Positions 20,005 to 28,640 of a DNA stretch of 64,000 nucleotides are shown here, piece after piece. Made by a program: the position numbers and the translations under genes. The notes under the pieces were generated by a model. The model ran no database searches, had not been told where the DNA came from, and worked only from the letters and a program-made list of their open reading frames with translations. This DNA is from a bacterium (GTDB taxonomy: Bacteria; BMS3Abin14), in assembly GCA_020350725.1 (NCBI GenBank), contig CP070719.1:781026-845025 (forward strand). The letters are read 5' to 3'. Positions within the stretch are counted from its first letter, which is position 1, and each line of letters starts with the position of its first letter.

Positions 20005-20565
20005 GTGGCCGGCAGGAGAAAAACAGACCCCAGAAAGTTGACCGCCTACCACGAAGCGGGGCACGCGGTGGCCGCCTTCGACCAGGGGGTGAGGATACAC
20101 GGCATCAGCATCGCCTCCGATCAGGTTAGCCGGGGGCACATCGGCATCGACACGCTCCATCTCGACCGCCACGTGTCGTCCTTCCGGGAGGACAGAGGTT
20201 CCCGGAACCGGTTTCTCATGGAGCGGCATGTCCTGGTCCTGCTGGCGGGAAAAGCCGCCGCCCGCCGGCTCGATCCTTCCTTCAGGAAGCGCAGAGCGGA
20301 CACGCCGGAGGAGGGGTCGGACTACGGCACAGCCCGCTGCCTGATCGGATACTTTGCCGGCAGCGACAGAGAAGCGGAAAAATACCGCGAGTGGTTGGAA
20401 ACCCGGGTGGAGGGGATTCTCTCCGCACCCTGGAGGTGGCATCAGGTGAAGAAACTCGCCCAGGCCCTCCTCGAGGAAGAGAAGATGGGGGCGAAGAGGG
20501 TGAGGGAGGTCATCAGGGATGCCGGCCAGGATTGGTATGACGGGCATCTAACCGGCAAGGAATAG
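20005..20565 (+). CDS. Stand-alone M41-like HEAGH metallopeptidase
   Basis: A 186-residue protein with YHEAGHAVAAFDQG at residues 14-27, the zinc-binding HExxH arrangement and wording typical of the FtsH peptidase domain (family M41). After it come VLLAGKAAARRL and GSDYGTARCLIGYFAG, corresponding to the M41 region that provides a third zinc ligand. The FtsH AAA+ module and membrane helices are absent, so this is a free peptidase-like domain. It would need a partner for unfolding, or could act on small or unfolded substrates. GTG start at 20005 with AAGGAGG upstream. Confidence 0.72.
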   Translation: MAGRRKTDPRKLTAYHEAGHAVAAFDQGVRIHGISIASDQVSRGHIGIDTLHLDRHVSSFREDRGSRNRFLMERHVLVLLAGKAAARRLDPSFRKRRADTPEEGSDYGTARCLIGYFAGSDREAEKYREWLETRVEGILSAPWRWHQVKKLAQALLEEEKMGAKRVREVIRDAGQDWYDGHLTGKE

Positions 20566-20616
20566 CCGGGCGGCGGACGGCAGGCGAACTCCCGCGGCAG
20601 AACGTATCGCCGCAAA

Positions 20617-20645
20617 CGGATCAGGGGGTGCAGCCCCCTGATCCG
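20617..20645. terminator. Hairpin between convergent genes
   Basis: A perfect 12-bp stem, CGGATCAGGGGG and CCCCCTGATCCG, with a 5-nt loop lies between two convergent genes. It lacks a strong T-run on either side, so it may be a factor-assisted bidirectional terminator. Confidence 0.6.
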
Positions 20646-20679
20646 CTGATCGGTTAACGATCCTTCGCCGCGGTCCCGC

Positions 20680-21342
20680 TCAGCGTCTGTAGAGGGCGCT
20701 ACGGTACCTGTCGTAGATCTCCTTGTGACACCTCGAGAACCACTCCTCGCACTCGTCATAGCACGAATCGGCCGTGACGTGGACGAGACGGCCGGAAGTG
20801 AGGTTGTCACCCTCTGACCAGAACTGCCAGTCCCCCTCGTCGGTGATCTTCGGTGATTTCGTCTGAACCCGGTAGGTTCCCAGGTTGACGACCTTTCCCA
20901 GCGGGACGATGAAGGCGTCAAAGACATGCTTCGAGCCCGCCGGGTCCCCTCTCTGGAGAACGTAATAACCGGAATCGGCCCGCAGGCAGAAATATCCCTC
21001 CTCGTCCAGTTCCACCGTGTAGGTCTGTCCGGTGTGTGGGCTGTAGATCTCAAACCCTCCCAGTTCGATGAGCGGCGGGTGCCACATGTCGGCATCGGAA
21101 GTGAATCTGACGTTGGCGGGGACGACCCTGTGCCCCTCGATGCGGCCGAATACGACGCAGTCCTCCCAGAGGACCAGTTCGGGTTCAACCTCAACGGCTC
21201 TGACCCCGCCCTCTCGAATGAGCGCCTCCTCGAGGCCCCCCCTGAAGAACAGTTCAGGCTCCCCTTCAATGGCCATGGCCAAGGGCGCCGGTACCGTCGT
21301 CAGCGCCGCGATCAGCGTTGCCAGAATCAACAAGCGCTTCAT
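20680..21342 (-). CDS. Secreted protein of unknown function
   Basis: A 220-residue protein with a Sec signal peptide (residues 1-24, ending AMA). The mature part alternates hydrophobic and polar residues, suggesting beta structure, and includes FEIYSPHTGQTYTVELDEEG and a YYVLQRGD segment. A C-terminal Cys pair (CYDECEEWFSRC) could form a disulfide. I do not recognise a family. It is transcribed alone, convergent with the M41-like peptidase gene. Confidence 0.65.
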   Translation of the reverse strand: MKRLLILATLIAALTTVPAPLAMAIEGEPELFFRGGLEEALIREGGVRAVEVEPELVLWEDCVVFGRIEGHRVVPANVRFTSDADMWHPPLIELGGFEIYSPHTGQTYTVELDEEGYFCLRADSGYYVLQRGDPAGSKHVFDAFIVPLGKVVNLGTYRVQTKSPKITDEGDWQFWSEGDNLTSGRLVHVTADSCYDECEEWFSRCHKEIYDRYRSALYRR

Positions 21343-21663
21343 TTCTCATACCCCCCCATCCTTTCCGGACGCAGGACGCCCGGATTTTTTTACAGACTGA
21401 TACAGCTGAATAATGCGGATTGACCGGTTTTCTGGCAGGTTATCGACCCCCAATCTGGCCTAGTTCAATTATACCTCCGATAGGGAGATGGGGGGGGAAA
21501 AGAGTGGAGGGCAGGGTAGCCGCCAGGCGTCGGGGATCCTGCCCGCTCGTACCATGGATCATGCCACATTGTTCCGGTCAGACCAGACCTGTAATCTCCT
21601 GCAGGCACACTTCACCGTCGTTCATCTCCCACTGTCATCCCCGTCGAGGAAGGATACCTTTCG
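21343..21663. other. Intergenic stretch, no gene recognised
   Basis: The 321 bases between the secreted-protein gene start and the MFS stop contain only short spurious frames and several G-runs. A TATAAT on the minus strand (about 21468-21473) is the only promoter-like element noticed, without a matching -35. Confidence 0.3.
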
Positions 21664-22902
21664 TTACCCCCGCGATGCGTCAGGCGGAGACCTGTCTGGA
21701 GGGGGGGTAGCCGGGGAATGGGTGTAAACCACCGCAACGACGCTCAGGAAGGTCATGACCCCCCAGAGGATGAAGCCGACGGGGAACATGCCGGCATCGC
21801 CGAAGGCCCCAATGACCGTGGGAAGAACACCGCCTCCCATGATGAAGGCAGGAGGGACGATAAGGGAAACCCCAAGGTTCCGCGACCTGGGATGGACGAT
21901 CTCCGACAGGATGGTCCAGATGGGAGGGAAGAAGGCCGTGGACAGCATGGGCTGGATGAAAAGGGCGCCCCTGAAGAGGCGCTCGGGTCCCACGCCCAGC
22001 ATCGCCGTGGCCGCACCGTTGAGGACCATGATCGCCGCCAACAGCCTTCTCGGCCCGAAGCGGTCCGTCGCCCACCCCACAATGAAGGGCGAGAAGATGG
22101 CTGCAATCCGGGACATGGACAGGAGGGTGTTGGCCGTCGTCTGGTCCAGACCCCTGCCTGCCTGAAGATAGAGGGGCAGCATGGCGTACACCCCCACGTT
22201 GGCGCCGGCCCCCAGCATGAATATGAAGAGCAGGAACCAGTATCTCCTTTCGGACAGGACGCGCCGGACGCTCTTCGACGAGGGCGCCTCGCCGTAGGTC
22301 CTGCCGGTGACGGGTCGAAGGAGGTAGATAATCCCCAGCAGGAAGATCCCCCCGGCCACCGGCAGCAGGACCCTCTCCCAGGGATAATGACGGAGCATGA
22401 CCTCGGCCAGGATGGGACCGATTATAAAACAAAGGCTCGGTGAGACCTCGTGAAAGGAGTAGGCCTTACCGTAATCCCCCGGAGCCAGACCGTAGGTGAG
22501 GGACGGGATGGCGGACGGGAGGTAGATCCCGGTGGCCAATCCGACAAGGACCATCGAGATCGCCAGGAAGAGAAGGGAGTCCGCCATCGAGGCCCCGGCG
22601 AGGACGATGCCGCAGGAGACACACGAGAGCCCTATGGCCCCCGGATGGGAGAACCTCTGGGAGACGTAACCCGAGATCAGCAGTCCCACCATGTAGCCGA
22701 TGGTTATGAGGAAGAAGAGGGAACCGGCTCCCGTGTGACTGATACCCAGATCCCTTTCGATGGGCACCAGCAGAGGTCCCCAGATGAACCGCGCCAGGAA
22801 ATTGAAGAGAAAGATGACCGTCATGAACAGGAGGGGCGCCAGCCTGCTCCTGAAGGGAACCACCTTCTCTCCATCCGCGCCAAGGGTAACGGATATGCTC
22901 AT
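21664..22902 (-). CDS. MFS transporter, organic-anion type
   Basis: Inner-membrane secondary transporter of 412 residues with about 12 hydrophobic helices. The N-terminal wording (NFLARFIWGPLLVPIERDLG) and the loop GYVSQRFSHPG correspond to the helix 2-3 signature of the major facilitator superfamily; a second copy of this loop is WATDRFGPRRLLA. It is the last gene of the operon aroQ-cupin-aldehyde dehydrogenase-MFS, 30 nt after the dehydrogenase, so it probably imports the substrate or a related acid. In sulfoacetate degraders an MFS gene accompanies a related acylating dehydrogenase, which is suggestive only. Confidence 0.85.
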   Translation of the reverse strand: MSISVTLGADGEKVVPFRSRLAPLLFMTVIFLFNFLARFIWGPLLVPIERDLGISHTGAGSLFFLITIGYMVGLLISGYVSQRFSHPGAIGLSCVSCGIVLAGASMADSLLFLAISMVLVGLATGIYLPSAIPSLTYGLAPGDYGKAYSFHEVSPSLCFIIGPILAEVMLRHYPWERVLLPVAGGIFLLGIIYLLRPVTGRTYGEAPSSKSVRRVLSERRYWFLLFIFMLGAGANVGVYAMLPLYLQAGRGLDQTTANTLLSMSRIAAIFSPFIVGWATDRFGPRRLLAAIMVLNGAATAMLGVGPERLFRGALFIQPMLSTAFFPPIWTILSEIVHPRSRNLGVSLIVPPAFIMGGGVLPTVIGAFGDAGMFPVGFILWGVMTFLSVVAVVYTHSPATPPPDRSPPDASRG

Positions 22903-22932
22903 TTGGATAAGGTTGGAGGGTCGGCGGTGCGG

Positions 22933-24339
22933 CTAGAGAGTCTCGGTGTTGTAGAATTCCCCGAAGAGTTCCTCTTCGGACGGCCTGTCCTCCGGGATGG
23001 GCCGGGCCACCCACGTGACGTTCATGTAATGCTTCAGGTGGATGTTCTCGTTGGTGATATTGCCCCCCCAGATGCCGCAACCCAGGCTTGAGGTCATGGG
23101 CATGCCGTTGGTGAAGGACCCCGCGTTGGCCTTCGATTGGGGCTGGCGCACCATGATCCTGCTCACGGGGGCCACAAGGGCGAGGCGGTGGATATGGTCG
23201 TCGTCGAAGGAGTAGATGCCGCATGAGTGCCCCTTACCGCCCACCTCGTAGATCTGTTTGACCATTTCCAGGACGTTGTCAAAACCGCTGTATTTGAAGA
23301 TAGCCAGAACGGTGGTCAGCTTCTCCCCGGAAAAGGGGTACTCCTTACCGATCCGATCCTCCTTCACGATGATGAACTTCCTGTCCGCGGGGATGGAAAA
23401 CCCGGCCGCCGCCGCCATATCCTGGGGCGATCGGGCCACCGTGTCCACGATCCTGTTCCCCTGGGCGTCCCACATGGCGGCTTCCAGCCTCGCCTTCTCC
23501 TCGTCGGAAGCAAGATATCCACCCTCCACCTGGAGCCGACTCAAAAAGGCGTCGTAAAGGGAGGCCTCCACGAGAAGGTTGCCGTCCGCGGAGCATCCTG
23601 AACCGAAATCCGAGGTCTTGCTAATGCGTGTGTTGCGGGCCGCCTCTTCGATGTCGGCTGTCTCGTCGATGACCATCGTGGAATTTCCAGCGCCCACGCC
23701 GTAGGAAGGCTTGCCCGAGCTGTAGGCCGCCCTGACCATGGCCATTCCTCCTGTGGCAATGGTCAGGTCGCAGATGGACATGAGTTCCTGGGACAGGGGG
23801 ATGCTCGGCCTCACCACACACTGGAAGAGGTCCTCCGGGGCACCGTGTTTTTTAAGTGTTTCCCGCATGACACGGACCATCTCCATGGTCGTGTCCTTGC
23901 TTCTCGGATGGGGGGAAAAAATGACTGCATCCTTGCATTTCGCAGCGAAGATCCCTACCCCTGGAGGGGTCAGTTCCGGGTTGGTGGTGGGGACGAGGGC
24001 GGCGATGACACCGGCCGGCTTGGCGTACTTCACGATACCCTTTTCGGGAAGCTCCTCGATGACGCCCACGCTCTTCTCCCTCAGGATGTCACGCAGGATC
24101 CCCATGATCTTGAACCGCTTGGCCACCCGTCCTTCCCTGTCCCCGATACCGCTCTCGTCCACTCCCATCCGGGCCACACGGGCAAACGTCTTCTCGTTGG
24201 CTGTCGCCCAGCCCAACGCCCGGCACAGCCTGTCCACGGTCTCCTGGCTGTAATCCTCGACCGCTTTCATCGCCGCCCTGGCCTTTGCGAGGAGTTCCTG
24301 AGCGTACTGCCTTTCCTCATCCGTGATCGGTCTAGCCAT
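22933..24339 (-). CDS. CoA-acylating aldehyde dehydrogenase (SauS/AdhE-N type)
   Basis: A 468-residue member of the aldehyde dehydrogenase superfamily that would convert an aldehyde plus CoA and NAD(P) to an acyl-CoA. Acylating type is indicated by PTTNPELTPP (residues 117-126), GVGAGN (214-219) and the catalytic Cys in SGCSADGN (Cys249). The ELGG motif of hydrolytic aldehyde dehydrogenases is absent. The closest remembered relatives are the sulfoacetaldehyde dehydrogenase (SauS) and AdhE N-terminal families. The aldehyde is unknown. It is preceded by the cupin gene and followed by the MFS gene in one operon. Confidence 0.82.
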   Translation of the reverse strand: MARPITDEERQYAQELLAKARAAMKAVEDYSQETVDRLCRALGWATANEKTFARVARMGVDESGIGDREGRVAKRFKIMGILRDILREKSVGVIEELPEKGIVKYAKPAGVIAALVPTTNPELTPPGVGIFAAKCKDAVIFSPHPRSKDTTMEMVRVMRETLKKHGAPEDLFQCVVRPSIPLSQELMSICDLTIATGGMAMVRAAYSSGKPSYGVGAGNSTMVIDETADIEEAARNTRISKTSDFGSGCSADGNLLVEASLYDAFLSRLQVEGGYLASDEEKARLEAAMWDAQGNRIVDTVARSPQDMAAAAGFSIPADRKFIIVKEDRIGKEYPFSGEKLTTVLAIFKYSGFDNVLEMVKQIYEVGGKGHSCGIYSFDDDHIHRLALVAPVSRIMVRQPQSKANAGSFTNGMPMTSSLGCGIWGGNITNENIHLKHYMNVTWVARPIPEDRPSEEELFGEFYNTETL

Positions 24340-24447
24340 CTCGACTCTCCTGACAACCAGGCGATGTAAACCGCGCGGGCGGATGTCTCCGCCTACATAC
24401 CCGCGCCCCTCTTTTCCTCAGGAGGGGGATCCGTTCATCCCAGCCAC

Positions 24448-24828
24448 CTATCTGGTGGGCAACTGCCCGGGCGGAGCATAGGCCCACAGGAGCCAGAGGG
24501 GTTCTTCCATGTCGTTGTAGTGGATGTGCTCGACTCCGTCCGGTATCCACATGAAATCGTGCAGTTTGAACCTCGTCTCCCTGTTGTTGTCCACGTCGAT
24601 GGCCAGCCCTCCGCCCTTCACGACAAAATTGATCTCCTCGGAACCGGGATGGGAATGGGGTGCGCAGCGCTCACCCGGCTCGAAGATGGTCAGTCCCGCC
24701 ACGATCCGCTCAGCGCCTATCTGGGCGTGATCCACCGCGCGGAAGACCTTCCGACGGTAACCCTCCTGGTCAAGGCCCAGCCAGATCTGCTCAGCATTCT
24801 TGAACGTGTTGATGATCTTGATCTCCAA
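24448..24828 (-). CDS. Cupin-domain protein
   Basis: A 126-residue single-domain cupin. Metal-binding motif 1 is GERCAPHSHPGSEEINFVVKG (two His and a Glu), and motif 2 is about DGVEHIHYN. Such proteins are isomerases, dioxygenases or small-molecule binders; none can be chosen here. A TTG start at 24828 is preceded at ideal distance by AAGGAGG and yields MEIKIINTFKNA, whereas the longer ATG reading to 24882 runs through that Shine-Dalgarno. It sits between aroQ and the acylating dehydrogenase gene. Confidence 0.75.
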   Translation of the reverse strand: MEIKIINTFKNAEQIWLGLDQEGYRRKVFRAVDHAQIGAERIVAGLTIFEPGERCAPHSHPGSEEINFVVKGGGLAIDVDNNRETRFKLHDFMWIPDGVEHIHYNDMEEPLWLLWAYAPPGQLPTR

Positions 24829-24941
24829 TGCCGCCTCCTTATCCGGGATCCGGTCCGGTATCGGGATTTTCCCTCGGTTCAAAAGGTCCTGTTATTCATT
24901 GTCCGCAGCGAGAGCAATCGCATGCCCATTCCGCAGAACCC

Positions 24942-25379
24942 TTAACTCAGAAGGTTGGCTGCGGCCCGGAGAGCCATTTTATAGCTGTCCACCCCGAGGC
25001 CGCTCACCACCCCTTTCACGACGGGCGCGAACACGGAATGATGTCTGAATTCCTCCCTCCCGTGCACATGGGACATGTGGACCTCGATAACGGGCACCTC
25101 CAGAATGGCCAGGGCGTCGGCGATGCCGTAGCTGTAATGGGTCCAGGCTCCGGCATTGATGAGCACCGCGGACGTCCCGTCCGTGTGGGCATCGTGGATC
25201 CGCTGTGCCATCTCACCCTCATGATTGGTCTGGAAGCAGTCAACCTCAAGCCCCAGTTCCCGGCCGAAGACCTTCACCTCTTCGTCTATCTGGGCCAGGG
25301 TGACCGTCCCGTACTGCGCCGGGTCCCTCTTACCGAACATGTTCAGATTTATTCCGTGCAGAACCAGAACTTTTTTCAT
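24942..25379 (-). CDS. aroQ: Type II 3-dehydroquinate dehydratase-like protein
   Basis: A 145-residue protein of the type II dehydroquinase family, which interconverts 3-dehydroquinate and 3-dehydroshikimate. Conserved pieces: LHGINLNMFGKRDPAQYG (catalytic Arg and Tyr; canonical members read NGPNLN.LG.REP..YG), NAGAWTHYSYGIADAL (Asn and His), and EVHMSHVHGREEFRHHS. Departures from canonical wording (GIN for GPN, NAGAW for NPGAY) could mean a shifted substrate. It leads an operon with cupin, acylating dehydrogenase and MFS genes, divergent from an IclR regulator, which suggests a catabolic rather than aromatic-biosynthetic role. The ATG at 25379 gives the standard N-terminus. Confidence 0.82.
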   Translation of the reverse strand: MKKVLVLHGINLNMFGKRDPAQYGTVTLAQIDEEVKVFGRELGLEVDCFQTNHEGEMAQRIHDAHTDGTSAVLINAGAWTHYSYGIADALAILEVPVIEVHMSHVHGREEFRHHSVFAPVVKGVVSGLGVDSYKMALRAAANLLS

Positions 25380-25533
25380 GGTGCCCCCTTGTTTACAGAT
25401 AGGGGTCTCCCTGTTCGCGAAGTGATATAATGCCGTACTTGCCCGGGGACCCGTACGCAACGCCATTCCGGATGTCTATTGAAGGAGATCAAGACAGCTG
25501 CCCAGCCGGAAAAAGTCTAATAATAGGTCTGAC

Positions 25534-25550
25534 GTTCTGCTATGCAGAAC
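25534..25550. promoter_or_regulatory. Palindromic IclR-type operator candidate
   Basis: GTTCTGCTATGCAGAAC is a perfect 7-bp palindrome with a 3-nt spacer (arms GTTCTGC and GCAGAAC). It resembles the GTTC-centre-GAAC shape of many IclR-family operators. It lies in the divergent region between aroQ and iclR. Confidence 0.6.
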
Positions 25551-25623
25551 AAAAATAATATGGAACAAAGAAATCCCCTTGTCAATACGCAACCGGTTCC
25601 AATTGAGCCCAGATCTCATATAA

Positions 25624-25643
25624 TAGGATCACTATCCTGTTAT
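25624..25643. promoter_or_regulatory. Second operator-like element with TATCCTGTTAT word
   Basis: The sequence around 25624-25643 holds the imperfect palindrome AGGATCACTATCCT followed by GTTAT. The 11-mer TATCCTGTTAT (25633-25643) recurs exactly at 32030-32040, upstream of the alcohol dehydrogenase gene. Confidence 0.5.
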
Positions 25644-25739
25644 CCCGGACCATGAGGCCCTGCTCTGCGAACGGCCCTGAAAACGCCGGCCTCATTTAAA
25701 CCCCTCTCCTTTAATATATCAGCATGATCCGGAGAGTCG

Positions 25740-26540
25740 ATGAAGAGGACAAAAAAAGGCGATATCCTGAACGGCCCCCGCCCTTCCGTACCCAGGGTCG
25801 ACACGGTGGCAAGGGCGCTGGGCATCCTCGAGTGCTTCACGGCGGGCGAACCGGAACAGACCTTGAAGCAGCTGTGCGAAAAAACCGGCCTTTACAAGAG
25901 CCGGGTCCACAGGCTCTGCATGACCCTGCTCGAGTGCGGCTACCTGGTGCGCACTTCATATTCCAGCTACCGCCTGGGTCCCAAGCTCCTGGTCCTGGGA
26001 AAGGTGTACGAAAGGACCAACACCCTGATCTCCGTGGCCCGCACCATAATGGGTCGGCTTGCAGAATCTGCGGGGGAGTCGGCGGCACTTTTCGCCCTGG
26101 AGGGAGACAGGTCCATTTGTCTGGCCAGGGAATACGGCCCCTCAAGGCTTTACTTCGCCATCAATGAGGGCGACTACATGCAGCTTCACGCCACCGCCAT
26201 TGGCAGGGTCCTGCTTGCCCACGCTTCGGAAGAGACCCGAAACAGTATCCTGGGCAGACCGCTTGAGTCCGTCACGCCTTTGACGATCACTGACCGAAGG
26301 TGGATCGAACAGGAGTGCGGCAACATACTGGAACGGGGCTACAGCGTCAACCGGGAGGAGATGGAACTGGGAGTGGCTGCCGTTGCCGCCCCGGTCTTCG
26401 ATTTTGAAGGAAAGGTCCCTGCGGCCCTCTGCCTGGTGGGCCCGGTGCAACGGTTCTCGGAGCAGATCCTGCCCGGTCTGGTGGAAAAACTCCTCGACGC
26501 CACCGGAGAGATCTCCCGGCTCATGGGAGAAAAAAGGTAG
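25740..26540 (+). CDS. IclR family transcriptional regulator (copy 1)
   Basis: A 266-residue regulator with an N-terminal winged helix-turn-helix (residues 20-75; TLKQLCEKTGLYKSRVHRLCMTL) and the C-terminal IclR effector domain (GESAALFALEGD; LHATAIGRVLLAH; RGYSVNREEMELGVAAVAAPVFD). It is divergent from the aroQ operon across a 360-bp AT-rich region that carries two palindromes, so it probably controls that operon and itself. It is about half identical by eye to the second IclR 8.5 kb away (shared DTVA(R/K)AL.IL, FTAGEPE/FSAGEPE, GLYKSR), pointing to a local paralogue pair. Confidence 0.9.
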   Translation: MKRTKKGDILNGPRPSVPRVDTVARALGILECFTAGEPEQTLKQLCEKTGLYKSRVHRLCMTLLECGYLVRTSYSSYRLGPKLLVLGKVYERTNTLISVARTIMGRLAESAGESAALFALEGDRSICLAREYGPSRLYFAINEGDYMQLHATAIGRVLLAHASEETRNSILGRPLESVTPLTITDRRWIEQECGNILERGYSVNREEMELGVAAVAAPVFDFEGKVPAALCLVGPVQRFSEQILPGLVEKLLDATGEISRLMGEKR

Positions 26541-26551
26541 GTCCCCCATCT

Positions 26552-26755
26552 TTATATCGGCCGCCGGCCGCCGGCCCGGAGAAAATACCCCCGCTTGGCG
26601 GTAAAGACGTCGACGAACCGGACACGGGGCGTCAGGCTCTGCATATTCCGGGACAGATCTGGGGCGATGGCCACCATGCCTCCAGGTTCGGGGGGCATGC
26701 CCCCGGTTGCCTGAATCCACCGGTCCGCCAGACCCGGCAAGCGATCCTCCTCCAT
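26552..26755 (-). CDS. Short hypothetical ORF (doubtful)
   Basis: A 67-codon reading frame starting MEEDRLPGLADRW lies just downstream of the ThDP-enzyme gene on the same strand and converges with iclR. Its composition is protein-like (SRNMQSLTPRVRFVDVFTAKR), but no family is recognised and there is no clear Shine-Dalgarno. It may be a small last gene of the TRAP operon, a degraded remnant, or chance. Confidence 0.3.
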   Translation of the reverse strand: MEEDRLPGLADRWIQATGGMPPEPGGMVAIAPDLSRNMQSLTPRVRFVDVFTAKRGYFLRAGGRRPI

Positions 26756-26794
26756 GGCTCCGGTCGCGAGCACTGATCGGAGAGGGGCTTACGA

Positions 26795-28558
26795 TCAGCT
26801 GTCGGTGCTAACGTGGGAGATGTCCTTGTCAGGGGAGTAGATGTCCAGGATGTTCCAGTGCCCGGTGGTCGGCGTCGGGTTGTTGATCATGGGCACGTCG
26901 ATGACCACGGGTGCATTTTCCCCGATGGCCCTCTCCAGCGCCGGCCTGAACTGATCCGCAGATTGGATCCTGACACCCTTCACACCATATGCCCTTGCCA
27001 GGTCGGCGTAATCCGGTGATGTGGACTCTCCGTCCTTCCTGAAGACGGTGCCGAAGGTGGTTCCGAAATGTGCTTTCTCCAGACCGGCTATGGTGCCGAA
27101 GGCGTCGTTGTTCATGATGATCCACACGGCCGCCACCCCTTCCGCTCTGGCGGTGGCCAGCATGGCCGGGTTCTGGCCGAACCCGCCGTCGCCCACCAGC
27201 GCCACGACCACCTTGTCGGGCTGCGCCAGTTTTGCCCCAATGGCCGCCGGGGCGCCGAACCCCATTGTCGCCAGGCCGCCTGTGATCTGGATGCTTCCCG
27301 GCTCGTAGATGGGGAACTGCTGGCCCACGCCGTTCTTGTTCCAGCCCACGTCGGTCGTCAGGATGGCATCCCTGGGAAGGACCTCCCTCAGTTCCGAGAG
27401 GATCCGCTCGGGCATCATGGGGAAAGCATCGCTCTGTTCCATATCCCGGTTGCGCGCCTTGAATTCCTCGCGCTGGCCCGCGATCTCCTCGACAAGCTTC
27501 TGTTTCCGGACCCCGTCCGGGTATTTCTCGCGTGCGACACGGGTCAGAGCGGATAGCGCCATCTTCAGGTCAGCGACGACACCGATCTCGGTGGCGTAGT
27601 TCCTTCCGATCTCGCCGGGTTCGATGTCGATGTGGATGAGCTTGGTCTCGGGGATGCTGAAGGTGTACTCGGGGTACCACGAGCTGCTGTCGGCTTCCTT
27701 GAACCGGGCCCCCAGGGCCATGATGTAATCCGCGTTCCGGCACGCGTCGTTGGTGTACTGGGTACCCCAGAAACCGGTCATTCCAAGGGTCAAAGGATGG
27801 TCGTCGGGCAGGGCGCCCTTTCCCATCAGGCTGTGAGCCACCGGGATCTGGAGGTGGTCCACGAACTCTCTCAGCTCCTGCGCAGCGCCGGCCAGCACGA
27901 TGCCCCCCCCGACGTAAAGCACCGGCCTTTCCGCCTGAGCGAGGTGGTCAACGATCCGCCCGGCGGTTTCGTCGTCTATGGAGGGCTTTCCCAGGGTCTG
28001 GGTATTTCCCCGCAGCCGGTCGAAATCGGCCGCATCCATCTTCATGGAGAGGATGTCCATGGGCACATCCACGAGGACGGGGCCGGGCTGGCCGCTCGCG
28101 GCCAGCGTGAAAGCTCTCTCCATGATCCCAGGCAGGAGTTCGGGCCGCTCCACCCGCCAGACCCTCTTGCAGAATGGACGGTATATCTCGCACTGGCTCC
28201 CATCGAAGTGGAGGTTGATCTCCTGGTGGGGGTGCCTGCCGTAATAGTGACTGGGAACGTCTCCGGCAATGACCACCATGGGGATGCAGTCCAGGGCCGC
28301 GTTGGCCACTCCGGTCACGGCGTTGGTTATCCCAGGACCCAGGTGGGTCAGGACGACGGCGGTCTTCCTGCTGGCCCGGGCGTAGCCGTCCGCAGCGTGG
28401 GCGGCGATCTGCTCGTGACGGACGTTGATAAAACGGATGGAGCTCTTCTCCAGGGCAGCCAGAAACGCTATGTTGGTGTGCCCGCACAGACCGAAAATGA
28501 ACTCGACGCCGCGGTGCTCAAGGTATCTGACCAGTTGATGGGAAACCAGATCTTTCAC
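26795..28558 (-). CDS. ThDP-dependent enzyme, acetolactate synthase-like
   Basis: A 587-residue thiamin-diphosphate enzyme with the full three-domain layout: N-terminal pyrimidine-binding domain with the catalytic Glu in VRHEQIAAHAADGYAR and THLGPGITNAVTG, a central FAD/NAD-like domain, and the C-terminal pyrophosphate domain with GDGGFGQNPAMLATA and MNNDAFG. It resembles acetolactate synthase large subunits but lacks a small-subunit partner, so a 2-oxo-acid decarboxylase, carboligase or C-C lyase role is plausible. It lacks the AHEGS wording I associate with sulfoacetaldehyde acetyltransferase. It follows the TRAP genes in their operon and likely acts on the imported acid. Confidence 0.8.
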   Translation of the reverse strand: MKDLVSHQLVRYLEHRGVEFIFGLCGHTNIAFLAALEKSSIRFINVRHEQIAAHAADGYARASRKTAVVLTHLGPGITNAVTGVANAALDCIPMVVIAGDVPSHYYGRHPHQEINLHFDGSQCEIYRPFCKRVWRVERPELLPGIMERAFTLAASGQPGPVLVDVPMDILSMKMDAADFDRLRGNTQTLGKPSIDDETAGRIVDHLAQAERPVLYVGGGIVLAGAAQELREFVDHLQIPVAHSLMGKGALPDDHPLTLGMTGFWGTQYTNDACRNADYIMALGARFKEADSSSWYPEYTFSIPETKLIHIDIEPGEIGRNYATEIGVVADLKMALSALTRVAREKYPDGVRKQKLVEEIAGQREEFKARNRDMEQSDAFPMMPERILSELREVLPRDAILTTDVGWNKNGVGQQFPIYEPGSIQITGGLATMGFGAPAAIGAKLAQPDKVVVALVGDGGFGQNPAMLATARAEGVAAVWIIMNNDAFGTIAGLEKAHFGTTFGTVFRKDGESTSPDYADLARAYGVKGVRIQSADQFRPALERAIGENAPVVIDVPMINNPTPTTGHWNILDIYSPDKDISHVSTDS

Positions 28559-28640
28559 GACAACCTCCGCAAATTATGTCTCGAGCATCTTCTCGAGCTG
28601 CTTGTCTTCGTGAAATGGACGGACTCAAAAAAGGACCATC

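Noticed and set aside
26795-28558. Identification of the ThDP enzyme as sulfoacetaldehyde acetyltransferase (Xsc)
   Set aside because: The neighbouring SauS-like dehydrogenase invites this, but the N-terminal active-site wording is RHEQIAAHAADGYAR, like acetolactate synthase, and no phosphotransacetylase gene is nearby.
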